From assembly GCF_965363235.1 (NCBI RefSeq), contig NC_134840.1:59886793-59950792 (forward strand): DNA of 64,000 bases. The letters run 5' to 3'. The translations under genes were made by a program, and so were the position numbers. Numbering within the stretch: position 1 is the stretch's first letter; each line of letters begins with the position of its first letter. A model generated the notes under the pieces. The model was not told where the DNA came from, did not search any database, and saw only the letters and a program-made list of their open reading frames with translations. Positions 22,531-35,600 of this stretch are shown here, piece after piece. Origin of the DNA: Mytilus galloprovincialis. Lineage: Eukaryota; Mollusca; Bivalvia; Mytilida; Mytilidae.

Positions 22531-23750
22531 TTTTGCTTTTTGTTATCAATGTTTGCATCTACAGAAATGTCAGAATCTCAGAGTTGTCTTCTTACTTAGT
22601 CGAAATTGTATTTCTATGCATTGTTGACCATTGTTTAAAGCAAAAGGCATGCCCCTGAAAAGAAAATAGTAGAAACTCTTAAGAAGTAATGTTTCACTAG
22701 GAAATATTAGTAATTACTATAACTATCGTCTATGAGAATCTTAAACATTGTCTATTAAATGGCATTTTTAAAAAAAAGTGGTGGATTGAACCTGGTTATG
22801 TGGCTAGCCAATCATCGCGCTTTTATTGCAATTTAAATATACCACTAACATTACAACATTACATGACAGGAACTCAGTACAGATAAATGCAAGAAAATTC
22901 AGGACAGGGAAATACACAAATAAACAATACAGTAGTACATTTCGACATGCTAACCACATAATAACAGCGAACACGTATAACAACCTAGGATAGCACACAA
23001 AAACAGCACAACAGAACCACGAACTGTTCGTCACACAAACACTTGTTGTGTGTTTGTTTATTCTGCATTGACTAAAGGCATAGGGTTAAAATCTCATAAA
23101 ATATGTTGAGTTTCTTTACTATTCCTCTTTCCTTTTACACAAAAGGAGATGTGGTATAAGTTCCAATAATTTAAATATCCCCATGAATATGACGTATATT
23201 CCAGCAGCTAAACATATAGGTCACATTACGGCCTTCATTTATGACAATGTTTAGTGTAACACATTTATCCCCAGCTCAGTAGTCAGAACTTTCGTTTTGA
23301 TAGGAAATTTCATTGATATGTTTTCCTTTAAATGTAGTGTTTATGAAAAGTTGGATTATTATAAATACTAATTTTTTTCCTCAAGGAATAGATTGCTTTT
23401 TCCGTAATTGGCACAATTGCTCTTCAAATTCGTAATTAACTTGGCCTTCAAACTGGTTTGATTCAATTTCTTCTGACGAGAGGGTCTGATGTATCAGAAA
23501 CAGTATAAAATGTTGCTGCAATGACTATGCACACACGTCCGTGGTGGACCATTCCCATTGTAATGTAAATATAGATAATCTTAAAATAACACATTTCTTT
23601 AACAGTTCCCATGGTTCTGCCATATGAAATGTTTAGAAAAAACATTTTTAGCAAAGTATGTATGTAAAATGAAGTATCCATGAAACTGTTTCTGTATCAC
23701 CCAAATTAATTATTGATAGAGAATATAAAATAATACCAGAGACATATAAT
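22531..23750. other. Intergenic, nothing recognised
   Basis: Only a short fragment of the ATGTGGTAT repeat at about 23140. Minus-strand frames at 22804-23034 and 23463-23681 lack family features. Confidence 0.4.
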
Positions 23751-23757
23751 AACCAGA

Positions 23758-23815
23758 CTCAAGCTAGCGACCAATCCTAGCGACCAATCAAGCTAGCGAC
23801 CAATTGTAGCGACTT
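23758..23815 (+). repeat. Short tandem repeat TAGCGACCAAT
   Basis: The core TAGCGACCAAT occurs three times, followed by TAGCGACTTC. Confidence 0.7.
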
Positions 23816-23882
23816 CTAAAGAACACAACGAGAATCAACTTGTCAAAGAATCATATAATATGATAATTCAAAGCAGAACAGT

Positions 23883-24185
23883 TTGGAAATTGCACAGTTA
23901 ACGTTATATGTAATTACTTCTAAAAAAACAATAAAAAAATCGTTTAAAAAATACAAAAAAAATGCAACAGAAATTGTCACAGAAGAAAAAAATATAAACA
24001 TATCGAGAGATGGAATAAATGTAACAAACCAAACAGTTCAACAAAAGTTCACCAAAAAGACAAAACGAATGAAATCCGATGTATTTGGTTTACAAAGAAA
24101 AGTTAACAGACCGAGAGATTTTAAACTAGATATGAACGACAGGTACTATTATATAAGAGTAGAAAATTTTAGTGGCTTCGAATAA
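23883..24185 (+). CDS. Lysine-rich hypothetical ORF (doubtful)
   Basis: A 100-codon open frame starting with GAAATGGAAATT-like AT-rich sequence. The product is very rich in Lys and Asn, with no signal peptide, membrane segment or known motif. AT-rich DNA gives such frames by chance. No acceptor, donor or poly-A evidence decides it. Confidence 0.15.
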   Translation: MEIAQLTLYVITSKKTIKKSFKKYKKNATEIVTEEKNINISRDGINVTNQTVQQKFTKKTKRMKSDVFGLQRKVNRPRDFKLDMNDRYYYIRVENFSGFE

Positions 24186-24649
24186 CGTAAAGTATGCATG
24201 CATATGATTTATGTATAATATCAAAATATTGAAATAATTTTACAAAGAGGTGGGAGCAAATTCCCCTAAATGTATACACAGCAGGGCTACGTTTAAAAAA
24301 AGAGAGACTGACGACATAAGGGGGACATTCAAAACTCCAAAGATGGACCTTACACGCATTGACAAAAACTAAAGACGAATACTAAGAAAACTTAAAGTAA
24401 CACGAATCCCAATAGAAAATAGAGGTGATCTCATGTGCTCCGGCTGGAAAAACAGACTCTGCTTCACTAGTGACAATAGTATTGTTAATTAGAAATTAAA
24501 GTAAATCCACATCATTTAATGTAGCAGGAGGTTGTAATTCCCTATAGAAAAAGTTATGAATACTTAGCAATGGCATAATGTAAAATATTTTGCCGGCACC
24601 TTTCCTGAAAAATGGGTCGGTAATTCTTTAAACGTGATAATATGGGTTT

Positions 24650-25260
24650 TTAGATTCGCTTTAGACTGTGCTCCTCTTCCTGTCGACTTGTTCTTGCATT
24701 CATATGAGGCTGACTTCAGTCGAGATATTCTAAGAAATAAAGTAAGGAAATACTCTTTAACCTTACTTTCCGATACATAAATGACGTTCTCTCACTGAAT
24801 AGTTCAGAATTTGGCGACAACGTTGAACGCATCTATCATATCCAACTTATACATTTACAGTAAAGTATGCGTCATATCTTAACTTACATCTTTAACTTGA
24901 AAATGGGGGTCAATCGAAAAAATGACGACATAAGAGATGATTTTAGCTTTCCATGTACCCAGATTCAAGCAGCGCATGTATACGGAGTATATATCTCCGA
25001 TCTGATACGAAGTTCGAGGGCTTATATTTCCTAAAATTATGTTAATGGTAGAGGCTTGCTGTTCACAATAAAGCTATTAATACAAGAGTTCCAAGTGAAG
25101 TTGACATCACCCTTTAGTAAATTTTAAAGACGCCATCACGAGTTGGTTGACCGTTATAGAATATTCACGTAACTAATTAGTCTTTTGTAGACGAAACGTG
25201 CGTCTGGCGTAAATATAAAATTTTAATACTGGTATCTTTGATGATTTCATTCACAAATGA
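24650..25260 (+). mobile_element. Penelope-like element remnant with degenerate hammerhead
   Basis: Broken RT fragment: VDLFLHSYEADF, then LNSSEFGDN, HIPAA-like PAYGVYIS and HHELVDRY segments in changing frames. It is followed in the same orientation by TTTTGTAGACGAAACGTGCG and the flank GGCGTAAATATAAAATTTTA. The hammerhead box reads CTAATTAG, so the ribozyme is decayed. Many interruptions; a dead copy. Confidence 0.75.
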
Positions 25261-25832
25261 TAGCGGATATATCCAAATGTCCTAACTACAATCCCATCCC
25301 TTTTCCCGAATTGTATCTTCAGATAGACTAACTACCGGGTTTGTACTTACATGAGCATCACCCACAGTTTTTGACGGAGGCCATGTTGCTGAGTCTTTAG
25401 TTTTCAATGTTCCCTGGTTCATCAGTTAAAATGTTTTGGAGACTTCGCTAAATTTTGCTTCTTATCTGAGTAAAATTCTTGTACCTGATTGTAATTGAAT
25501 AAACACTTCAAAAGGATTTCAAAAACAATGATTCTGTATGTAGCTCTTTGCAATGAGTATGAGCTTCATGTCTTGCTATACTTTGTTTCATTAGAAAAAG
25601 TTGTTTAAAACACATGAGGTTATAAGTACTTTTTGTCTTCTTTTTTATGGATAACATTTATCGAGGAAGCTTCCTCAATTGCCTCAACGGAAACTACACC
25701 ACTACGAAATTGCGTTGTCCTGCAGTCTGTGAGTCCAAAATAATTTGCATCCGGATTATTATTTGGGTAACCCTCAATAGGTTAAAAGTCATATTCAATT
25801 TACGGATGCTAACTTGATTTTCTTTGTTTGAA

Positions 25833-25898
25833 AAGATTGATTGATTGATTGTTGGTTGCTTTACGCCGCATGAGCACAAAAAGGCTATATCGCGGCGA
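25833..25898 (-). repeat. SINE-like short fragment
   Basis: TTGGTTGCTTTACGCCGCAT and GGCTATATCGCGGCGATT match, inverted, a segment at about 62008-62075. A short dispersed repeat. Confidence 0.5.
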
Positions 25899-27019
25899 TT
25901 GTTTGAAAAGAAGGAAACTTAATACCATATATATGACAATGAGTGAAGGTCTGCTTCATGGCTACTCACAAATAGAAAAAAAAAGGTCGGGTGGTTCCTT
26001 GAGTTTACCTTGATTAATTGAATAAAAGTTGTAAAAGATGTACAAATCTTATTGTATGAATTACATACGTATTGAACTGGCTTTGGTAACGTGTTTCGTA
26101 AGATACGTTGGTAGACGAAGGTTTCAGAGGCAAAACATACAAACAGTGGGAGAGCTTTGGAAAGAAAAAAAAAACATAAATCGTATGATCGGTTCAGCAT
26201 TCGTAAGATTTATCACTGGAAGAAAGACAACTCGGATTTCTCTATTATACAAAATTGTGTCGCTTCTAAAAAGTGACGCTCGAATCAAAAGAATAAAACG
26301 ACCAAATAAAGTACAAAGTCGATTTTGATATATCATATTTTGAACAGCGGTAAACTACTGTTGTCTTTATTGAGAATTCTAACAAAAGTTTAGAGGAAAT
26401 GCACCTACACGAATCACTGCTGATTCTATGAATATTTAACTACTGTTTTTAATGTCGTCAATGTATATAATGGTTCTCGAAATGGAGGAACGACATAACA
26501 AGACGTTCAAAACTTGAAACATGTTTGGCCGTGCACATCATTGGGAGGTGTTTTCCCTGACGCCTTTCAGTGTGCTAAGCGGATAAAACGTCATCGATAA
26601 ATTTTAATTTTGATTTACAAAAAATATAAATCAGTTTAAGAATCAGGAGTTCATTTCACAAAAATACTTACGACTAAGATTGATCGTAAGTCATGATAAA
26701 TTCAGAATACTTACGACCAGTCTAAGCCCTTAGTTTTTTGTGTGGAATCGACTTCAGATAACTATCTTTACGTTTTAATTGTATTGTCTTATTTTAAATT
26801 GAAACCTAGCTAGGAACGATCTGTGGACTGGCATTCTTACAATGAATAGGAAGCTATATTCGGGACATTTAAGTTCATAAATTATTGCAGCATGGTGTCA
26901 TTTTGATATTATAAGCACGTATAAAATGTCATATCCTACATACAACCATCCTTGAAGATTGAGGCTTTAAAGAAAACATTTGAAACAAAGTAAAACATCT
27001 TAGTTTTGCACTAGAAATT
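25899..27019. other. Intergenic, nothing firm
   Basis: A basic frame at 26038-26328 has no recognisable domain. About 26205-26235 (TTTATCACTGGAAGAAAGAC) resembles 49978-50010. No gene supported. Confidence 0.35.
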
Positions 27020-27175
27020 TTCGGGCCCTTTATAGCTTTTTGTTCGGTGCGAGTCAAGGCTCCGTGTTGAAGGTCGTACATTGACCTATAATGGTTTACT
27101 TTTATAAATTGTTATTTGGATGGAGAGTTGTCTCATTGGCACTCACACCACATCTTCCTATATCTAGGTAATGAT
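27020..27175 (-). repeat. Dispersed repeat (ATGTGGTATGATTGCC family), minus copy
   Basis: Reads GGGCCCTTTATAGC to GGAGAGTTGTCTCATTGGCA and CACCACATCTTCCT, the reverse complement of the repeat at 58298-58450. Confidence 0.75.
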
Positions 27176-27344
27176 ATCTGACAGAAAAATATATAAATAT
27201 TATTTTGTTTAAAGGGTAAGATGGTTTGATAGAGTTCTACACAGATATTACTGGTATATTTGCACGACTAAACATAATTTGAAAAGTTACACCTGTAAAT
27301 GTGATTATCTTTGTTTGGGTGGGAAGTCTTTATTTGTTTAATAT

Positions 27345-27464
27345 TACCCTGAGTTAACAGGGTTGAGAAAAATTGTCTATAGACTCATTAAATTGTTCCT
27401 CTCCACGGAAATCTTTAGTAAAAGGCGAAAGATTTATTCGTGGTTTGAAGAGAAACCAGAGTAA
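27345..27464 (-). ncRNA. U5: U5 spliceosomal snRNA, copy 1
   Basis: Component of the U5 snRNP, which holds exon ends during splicing. On the minus strand it starts near TTACTCTGGTTTCTCTTC. It has the invariant loop I (CGCCTTTTACTAAAG) on stem ATCTTT/AAAGAT, then TTCCGTGGAGAGGAACAA, the Sm-site AATTTTT, and a 3' stem-loop (ACCCTG, loop, CAGGGT). The length of about 120 nt is usual for U5. The transcribed region is the same as copies 2 and 3 although the flanks differ, so it is probably functional. Exact ends are inferred from the animal consensus. Confidence 0.93.
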
Positions 27465-27503
27465 CATCGACAATGAAAAATTCAGTTTATGTATTAATAA
27501 TAT

Positions 27504-27528
27504 AAATTCTTTGCAATGGTATTGAAAT
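27504..27528 (-). promoter_or_regulatory. Proximal sequence element (PSE) candidate of U5 copy 1
   Basis: About -40 to -64 from the U5 start. On the plus strand it reads AAATTCTTTGCAATGGTATT. The same block, with one change, lies at the same distance in copies 2 and 3 while the surrounding sequence has diverged. This is where the SNAPc-bound PSE of snRNA genes lies. Confidence 0.75.
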
Positions 27529-27707
27529 GAAACCAAATAAGAAGAACTTGTTGCAAATACTTGCTTCTTTTGATATAACTTTCATTCTTTAATAAACAAG
27601 TTCATTAATTTCAAGTATGTATAAAAAATTAGTCTGCTAACTTAACTGTATAATTTATCAATTTAAAGTAAAATTAAAAATGTTTACATCAAGTCAAATA
27701 TCCAAAT

Positions 27708-27722
27708 AAAAGGGAGGTTATC
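27708..27722 (-). promoter_or_regulatory. Distal element candidate of U5 copy 1
   Basis: AAAAGGGAGGTTATC (plus strand) at about -244 to -258. It is conserved at the same spacing in all three U5 copies and followed by ATCTTC..ATA. It lies where snRNA distal enhancers occur, but does not look like the vertebrate octamer. Confidence 0.65.
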
Positions 27723-28008
27723 GTTACTAATCTTCAATAACATATAGTCACTGATACTATGTCGTCGGAATTATATAAACACTTATCGGCATACCTTATA
27801 GGAACAGATCCATATTGTCTAAAAGGGGTCTTTTCTATATAGTTGGAGATATTATTTCGTTTTACTAAAGTTACAGTAACTATAGTCATATTTGTTGTCA
27901 ATAAATTATAAATGTGCCGCCGCGATTCCGCAAAATGAAAGAAAAACAGCATAAAACGCCAGAAATGAATCAAAAATATTGTACAAAGTCTTGGACTACG
28001 AACTGCTC

Positions 28009-28146
28009 ATAGGCGGATTTAGGGGGTGGGCCCAGGGGGCCCGCCCCCCCCCCTTTTTGGGAAAAAAATTGGTTGTTTATATAGGGAATCACTGAAGCGT
28101 GACTGGAGCGGGCCCCCCACTTATGAAAATTTCTGGATCCGCCACT
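28009..28146. mobile_element. Short GC-rich MITE-like element
   Basis: Left AGGCGGATTTAGGGGGTGGG and right TTTCTGGATCCGCCACT form inverted ends. The interior has GGGCCCGCC and TATAGGGAATCACTGAAGCG..GACTGGAGCGGGCCCCC. A family seen in many invertebrate genomes. It produces the misleading Gly/Pro-rich open frame here. Confidence 0.65.
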
Positions 28147-28808
28147 GCTGCTTACGCTCTCTATATTGAACGGATATTTAATGTATGGAGGAGTGACACT
28201 GGCTGCAGCATTAATTTTGACTGAATAGATTTTTATTGAAACTCTCTGTAGATCTCTGTACAGCTGTCTTTTTGTAACATCATGGTTTATATGTGTAAAC
28301 GTCATTGTCATGCCATCATTAAAGATCATAAATAGATTTCCCACATTACATACACAACGCATTCTTCAATATACTACCACAAGATTGGTGCAGTCATATT
28401 TGTTTACAGTTCAATCACTATTGCTCAATCATTAATAATCGAATAAAGTAAGAAAGGTTCCGAAAATTTTGGCGGGAAGAGGCTCGCAAGGGTAAAAAAG
28501 AAATATCCAAATGGCAAATTCTGTGGCATAGTGGAGGAATTTGAGACATATTGAGTGACCGGCAGAAATGAAACAGGCAAATTCGTTTGAAATATAGAAA
28601 AAAAAAAATTAGAATATATATGCGAAATAAAACAAAAGGTATTTTTTTTTTGGACAAACCGTCAAGACCCTTCTGAAAAAAAATGTTTGTTACTTAGAAA
28701 TTTATAATGATCACCACAGTTCATCATTATATAAATACAATCGCAATCCTAGAAAAAAAAGAATAGTTCACTAAAAATTGTGTTTACTTGTACTGAGAAT
28801 GAGCTTGG

Positions 28809-28994
28809 TCACTTGCACGCGGCAAGATGCACATAGGAATTGTATACAAATGCCCTTGGAATAGATCGGCATATCGATGTTAAATCCATATATGCACTGT
28901 AAAGTCCGCGTTGTTTAACTTCTCCTGGGAGTGCTGCTACCATAACACCAAGGCCTTTTCTATCAAACGGAGGGCTCCGTATATTGGCGGCATG
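28809..28994 (-). CDS. Orphan terminal coding exon, family unknown
   Basis: On the minus strand, 61 codons stay open from an acceptor-like TTTGTAG (ending 28995) to TGA at 28811-28809. The product starts HAANIRSPPFDRKGLGVMVA and ends YNSYVHLAACK. Base composition is clearly less AT-rich than the surroundings, and the product is balanced, unlike chance frames nearby. I do not recognise the family. It looks like a last exon, but no partner exon was found upstream within a few kb, so the gene may be long, broken or a retained fragment. The acceptor phase is assumed. Confidence 0.45.
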   Translation of the reverse strand, partial: HAANIRSPPFDRKGLGVMVAALPGEVKQRGLYSAYMDLTSICRSIPRAFVYNSYVHLAACK

Positions 28995-30755
28995 CTACAA
29001 AGATAACGGATTTTCATTTTTTTTTATTATACGATTTGTTATAGCAAAAATCTGTAACTTTCAATAGTTCTAGTAATGTATTTTAATGGACAATAAGACA
29101 AGTTCTCGTTTAAATATTTTTAAATCATTTATAACAGATGAACGGAATATACATTCGTTTTCTTATATTTTGCTCGATAGCAATGTATAATGCTTGTTTT
29201 GATACAAAAACTAGCTTTTGATGGCTGTCGAATAAACAGTTATATTCACGAGGCTATTGATATGCTGTAAAATCCACAAAACACAGACAAAAGCTAAGTC
29301 AAGAATGATTTTAAAAAATGATTAAAAAAGATAATGAACAAAGAACAAGGAAATAGGAAACTAACCTATCAAGTCATTGAGGCTGCGCATTGACACGTAT
29401 CGATTTTGCCAATACAGAACAGAAACAAAATGAAACCGCATTTATGACATAATTATAAATAATAATTTTATGTTTGAAACTGAAACAAATGGAGATTAAG
29501 CTGCAATTACTTAAACAGTAAGTCATTGTTATTTAATAATACACATTTACAATATATATATATATACATTGTGAATAAGAATGACAAAGCACTGACAAAG
29601 ACATATAGCTATAAATACATCCGCATCAAGTTAACGATTTTTGTAGTGTGATTTATGTGTAAATGGAATATTATTGGTAAATAGAGTTGTGTACGGTTAC
29701 CGGTATTGTAAATTTTATCAAAGCGTTATATGATTTGAGTTGATTATTATATAACGATTGTGATCGACGAGCTAAGGTATAGAGTGTAAGCTAGCTAGGG
29801 GACACCACTCTCGTCTTTTTTACTCGAAACAAATTAGAGTTCCCCCTTTTTCATTTCTTAACTAATGAATACATCAAAAGTTCAATGTAGAATGAAAAAC
29901 TTAATTCAGATAGTTTTTCATTGCCCCCTACCCCCTCTTAACTTTATTTGGGAAAAAAAATGATTGACCAATAAGGATATATATATAAAATCAATATCAA
30001 TTAAACAAAACTTGCAGCAATTTTGACCCCCACCCCACCCCCTAACTATTGGAATTAAGTTTTTTTTTTGTCCTTCCTTTATTTTTTTATGTCGTCCCTA
30101 AAGTAGGTGACTGCAGTGATGATTGAACACACAAACACACGTGACTTATGAATTTTGAACTGACATTATGTATATGAAGAATTACTATTCTGGTAGACAG
30201 ACAGTTCGTCGATGGTTTCTATAATTAATATGATCTAAGATGTATCCCTAGCAACAGTTTATTTCTTTAGCTCATGTGAAACAATTATTACATAAAACAT
30301 TTCAAGTGACTTACGAAGAAAAAAACATATCAATATCCTTTCTATATCAAATTTTCTTTCAGAATATACACTTAGTATAGTTGAGGTCAATATTATAAAT
30401 ATTTGATAGAATTTGTTACTCAGTGCCATCATCCAATTAATGTATCTCTATCAACTTTAAAGTGAAGATACTGCAGAGAATATCGGTTTCTCTAAATTGC
30501 CAATTTCCAAACCATAGTTATTGACCAATACTATAAAAATTTGAAAATTTGAAAGTAACGCTTTTTACATAATGGTTTCTATCTAGAATATATATGGTCT
30601 TTTGTTACTGTACACATGTATAAAATTAATAACCTAAATTACCTTAATATACAGCATTAATTTTTATATAACGGATATATGTATTTCAATACAACATTTT
30701 AAAGTTCATAATGGTCACGTGATAAACATACATGTGTGTGCACTCACACCAGTGG
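28995..30755. other. Intergenic, nothing recognised
   Basis: AT-rich with short TA repeats (about 29553-29570). No gene, RNA or named repeat could be supported. Confidence 0.4.
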
Positions 30756-30759
30756 TTTG

Positions 30760-31610
30760 CAATAAAAGACAATATAAGGTAAGAACAATAACTTTATTTC
30801 ATGCTTCCGATGTTGACATACACCAACAGTGATTATGGTCTGATTCGCCGTGCAAAGATACACATAGTAGCTGTATCTGTTTTTTTCTTTAAATATCTGA
30901 GAATTAATGAGTTAATTGTGTATAAAACACAAACCGGTCGACCTTCAAAACATTTTATTTCGTTTTTTATTATTCAGATTTTTCGCCTGAACATCATTAC
31001 ATTTAGGAAAAAACGATATAATGCATAGTAATGACAATGTTATGAGTAGGTAGTAAAGAGGAAACAATATCGCTGTAATTAATTTTGGACCTATAATTAT
31101 ATATATGCTTTACGAAATCACAACGCGCAAATTTGAGGAACGCCGATACCAGGACATACAATTATTTTCTTAATATGATTTCCATCTTTCCTAGTGCTCT
31201 CTTTTGATTAGTTTTACCGAGAAAAAGGGAAAAGGGGGGGGGGGGGGGTGAGCATTCTGTTCATGTTTGGATGCAAATGTGTCATCTAAAACTATCATAC
31301 AAAGAACACATTTACATAATCAACATGGTATTTGGTTTTAACAACATGTCATGTTTAAATATTGCCAACAAAGCAATAAATAGCTCGGAACCGTTTCTTC
31401 GGTATTTAAATTTACTTAGATAAGAGTTTTGTAAAAAGAATTTTAAGCCGATCTTTCGATTTTTATATCTAAACTTAGAATTTGTGCATTGCATTATAAA
31501 TCAAGACTTGTATTGACCTTTTTAAATGTTGAAAACATAGTTACTTTTATCGGTATCACGCTCGTATCACGTGTACAAAAAAGGAAACCACGGAGTACTT
31601 TTAAAAATCA
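30760..31610 (+). repeat. Duplicated segment upstream of gene B (diverged copy)
   Basis: Collinear with 60815-61610. Shared blocks in order: GTAAGAA..TGACTTTATT-like, CAACAGTGATTATGGTC, CAGTATCTGTTT-like, GTCGACCTTC..AAAA, AGAGGAAACA, GCGCAAATTTGAGGAA, TCCTAGTGCTCTCTTT, GACATGTTTAAAT, AATAAATA.CTCGGAAC and GATAAGAGTTTT. Divergence is considerable. It contains a G-run at about 31232-31247. Confidence 0.7.
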
Positions 31611-32450
31611 ACACAGTTTATCCGGCAAGAAGAGTTTGTTGTTTTTAAAAGTCGATAGGTCAGTGTTAGGAGAATGCAAGAATTGACTAGAACAAAGATA
31701 CAAAGTCCGTAGGTGGCCTGTCAAAAGGCTTAATATTAGTACCTATTCAACTGGGTCATATCTTATATAATGACTTTATTTCAATGTGTTTGTGCTTATG
31801 AGCACATGTTGGTTTGTTATGATATGTTGAGAGTAATTTGTGTTTAGGCAAAAGTAAACTGTTTCGTTTTCAATGTCAGGGAACTATTTTAGTTGTAACA
31901 TTGCAGATATAAATGTCATAGCATATTTTAGGTTTTTGTTGAACATTTTGTCTTTATATGTATAAGTTCATCTCGGTTGATGTTGTTGGCACGAGAGAAA
32001 CATGTCCTTTCTTCTATAGCCCCGATATTTAGTCGCCTTTTTGCAGTATCATTGATGATGCAAATCCGTTTTATTCGTATGACCTGGCTATAAGGAATGT
32101 TTAGGATGACAGCTCAATCGAGAACGATATCGATGTTTGTCTGTGGGCTTGCGATACATACATTATCCTTTCCTTTACTTGCGTAGCCATGGTAGTAGTA
32201 TCAAGAAATGTGATCTTAGAGTCAGTGATTTCATAATTGAATTTTACTTAGTTTTTTTTATATACGTCTAAACATGTGACAACTTTAAGACAGACATTTT
32301 GCATCGTATAAACGTGGCTAACGCAAATTCAAGATCTAACATTGTTGGGACAAATTTGAGATGAATTTATATAGTTACCTTCAATTCTTCTCTCTTAGCC
32401 CTGTACTGTCACATTGCCTCTCAGTGTTTCTCTTTTTTTTATTTTTATAG
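31611..32450. other. Upstream region of gene B
   Basis: No open frame of note. It ends in a pyrimidine tract and AG (32450) that serve as acceptor for the first coding exon of gene B, so at least one non-coding 5' exon and the promoter lie here or further left. I could not place them. Confidence 0.4.
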
Positions 32451-32669
32451 CTACAATGAATCCAAAATACAACGAAGAGAAGAACAAAGATTTAGATCAA
32501 GGATGGGCGTGGGTTATTATGGTAGCAGCATGTGTTGCTGGTATCATAAACGGATTACTTATCTACGGGGCTGGTGTTGTCCACGTGGCTCTACTACAGA
32601 GGTTTGAGGAAGACAATGCATACACAGCTCTCATTGGGTCTATATTTACAAGTCTCCTCTCACTCATAG
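32451..32669 (+). CDS. Gene B coding exon 1
   Basis: Acceptor TTTTTATAG, five UTR bases, then ATG at 32456. Residues 1-71 plus one base. It encodes a short N-terminal tail and helices 1-2 (DQGWAW, GAGVVHVALLQRF). Donor G|GTACTT. Confidence 0.9.
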
Positions 32670-35600
32670 GTACTTTATAATTAACCATTAGTACTTATAT
32701 ATATTTTCTCATTACTTACAAAAAAGAGTTAATGACAAGAGTTCATAAACGTTAGGCCTGAATTTCTATATTCGTGAAAAAACATATATATTTTTCTTTA
32801 TTGAAGTTCAATGAACATTGTATCGACATTTCATTTTAGAAATTCCAAACCTAACATTTACATTCAACAGAAACGATATGCTATCAATTCACCAACAACC
32901 AAGGCATTAGTCTTTGGTAGCAACGGGAAAAGGTTTATCATATTGAGAAATTCATATAAAGTATATGTAGATATTTACATATCTTACGTTAATTGAAACA
33001 TAGTCTTATCAGGTTAAATTTAGAAAAGAAAATGCCTAGTTTTCATGATACTGATATCACAAACCCAGTCGTCAGCAAAAATATTGATATAAAAAAGAAG
33101 TGATATGATTGCCAATGAGACAACTGTCCACAAGAGACCAAAATGACACTAAGGATTTTCTATCCCATGGAACAGATTTTATACAAAGCCTTATTTAGCA
33201 AACTTTTGTTATTTTCGGTTTCTTAATGCGATTTTACTTCATATTTGTTCAGGCCTTCAAATTGGTTTGATGCAAGCACCCCAGATGAGTCTTCTGTTAA
33301 AGAAACTCGGGTCTGTCGTACCAAACAATAAGCCTTTGATCATTGATGAATTTATACGTACAGTTCTATTTTAACGTAGAATAAGCTTTGATATTCTAAA
33401 TATATGTCTTTTCCTACATTAACTGACTGTTTTCTGTTTTAGGCCCAATAGCCAGTATGCTTATAAATATTTACAGTTGTCGAATAACTATGATAGTTGG
33501 TGGCATTGTAATGTTCATAGGATTTGTTTCCAGCTTTTTCGCCTCTTATAATTTGAATTACATACTAATAACCTATGGAATTATATCAGGTATACAAATT
33601 ATACAAAATAGTTTTTAAAATGATACATACATATAATATATATACTAGAACAAACCCGCGAAATCGCGGGCATATACAGCTTGTGCTGTTGTAGGATGAT
33701 TTTTTGTAAAAGATAAAGATATTATGTATGGAGAATTTCATAAAAGGTATCAAAAGTCCTCTCCCTTTTTTCCAAAGTCTGATATTTGTTTCCTTTTTGT
33801 TAAATTCAATTATTTTTGTGTTTCTGGCCTCAGACCACAATTATTCTTCTCCTTTGCTACAATGCATCTTTTGGTAAAAGTCAAATCAAATTAAAAATTT
33901 GCATCGCTTCAAACATGAAATAAATGTAACTGCTTATATATAGACTTTATTAGTCTAATAAAATATGCTTATAGGACAATCATCAGTACTTTTTCTTTTG
34001 AGAGCCTTATTAACATGCCAATGGTTGGATATGAATCTTGTATAAATGACTGAGACCGACTAAGGCTAATTTGAGGGGTGGTCGGAGGGGTCCTGATCCC
34101 GAAATCCCTGGATTAAAAACATGAAGTCCCGAAATGCATAATTTAAAGAAATTCATATCCCGAAATCGAAAAATATATTCCCGGATCCCGTAAGGATCAA
34201 TCCCCAAATCCCGAGCTTAAAAACACCCGATCCCGACGTCCCGAAACAGATCCTGCCTCCCTCTAATCTTTACCCTACTTTCATATTTTGCCAAATCACT
34301 ACTTTCACTTTCAACAATAAATTTTATGCCCTTCCTATGGGCATTATGTGTTCTAGTCTGTGCATCCGTGCGTTCGTTCGGTCGTCCGTCCGTCTGTCTG
34401 TCCCGCTCAGGTTAAAGTTTTAGGTCGAGTTGGTTTTTGATAAAGTTGAAGTCTAATCAACTCGAAACTTAGTAAATATAGTGCCGATGTGGCATCCGTG
34501 TACTATGGACATATTCTTGTTTCCACATGTTTTACTTATTTTAATATATATGCAACTGGTATGACCATTAAATAGTAAACATTTCAAAGAAAACAGTAGA
34601 CAGAATACAGAGAGTGTCTATATATTAAAGTAGTATAATCGTAGTTTACATGTAGATAAACGCGAAAAATAATTGCCCTGTTTAAAGAGGTATACTAGTT
34701 GTGGTTTTTGCGATCTTAACACCATGACACGGAGAACGATCTGATTGGTTTATTTATTTTTCATTTTTGTTATATATCATACGATTGGTTGTACTTGTGC
34801 TATTTCAAACCGGAAGTCTTATCTTTGACTAAAAGTCAGTCTGATGACGGAATCAACATCCGGACTCCTTTTTTGTCGTTTTTCTCCAAAAATAACTCAA
34901 TCTGAATAATATAAGACTGGATGACAAATGCAACCATGCATGTTACATATAGAACACAGAGGCACGATGATTAATTTATCTTGGAAGGAAGAGAAGCGAC
35001 ACACAAAAAGAGGTCTTCTCGTTTAATAGTATAGATAATATCATTGATATGAAGTTAAGAAAGTATATCCTTTTTTGTTAAGTATCATTTTCAACTTGTT
35101 AAAGATTGGGCAAGTTGATACCAACATTAATAACCAGATGCTCCGCAGGGCGCAGCTTTATACGACCGCAGAGGTAGAACCCTGAACGGTTGGGGCTAGT
35201 ATGGACACAACATTCAAGCTGGATACAGCTCTGAATTTTGATTGTGATTAAATAGTTGACACAGCATAGGTTTCTGACACAGAATGAATGTGGTCTAATG
35301 AACTTAAAATATTTTTTTTTGCTTTTGAGCAATTCACTATGCTGTTGAATATTAATCCTTTGATATTTGAAGAAATTTTCTTTTTCATTTCTGAAATCTG
35401 AAATAAGAAAAATTGAACCCCACCAATTTTTTTTTTCACCTTCCCCTTTCCCTTTTTCAAAAAATGATCTCAATTTAAGTTTGTAATGGAGTTTTAAACA
35501 ATAACTACTCATTTAAATACATCATAAAATATAAAATGTCATGCAGTCATGATTTAAGTTGATTTAACTACTATTCTGGACAAAGAAAGATAACTCCAAT

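Noticed and set aside
27970-28362. 130-codon minus-strand frame with a Gly/Pro-rich middle
   Set aside because: The middle is the GC-rich MITE-like element at 28009-28146; similar false proteins arise wherever it inserts.
33586-33840. 84-codon minus-strand frame in gene B intron 2
   Set aside because: Overlaps the start of the CCCGCGAAATCGCGGG repeat; no motif or splice context.
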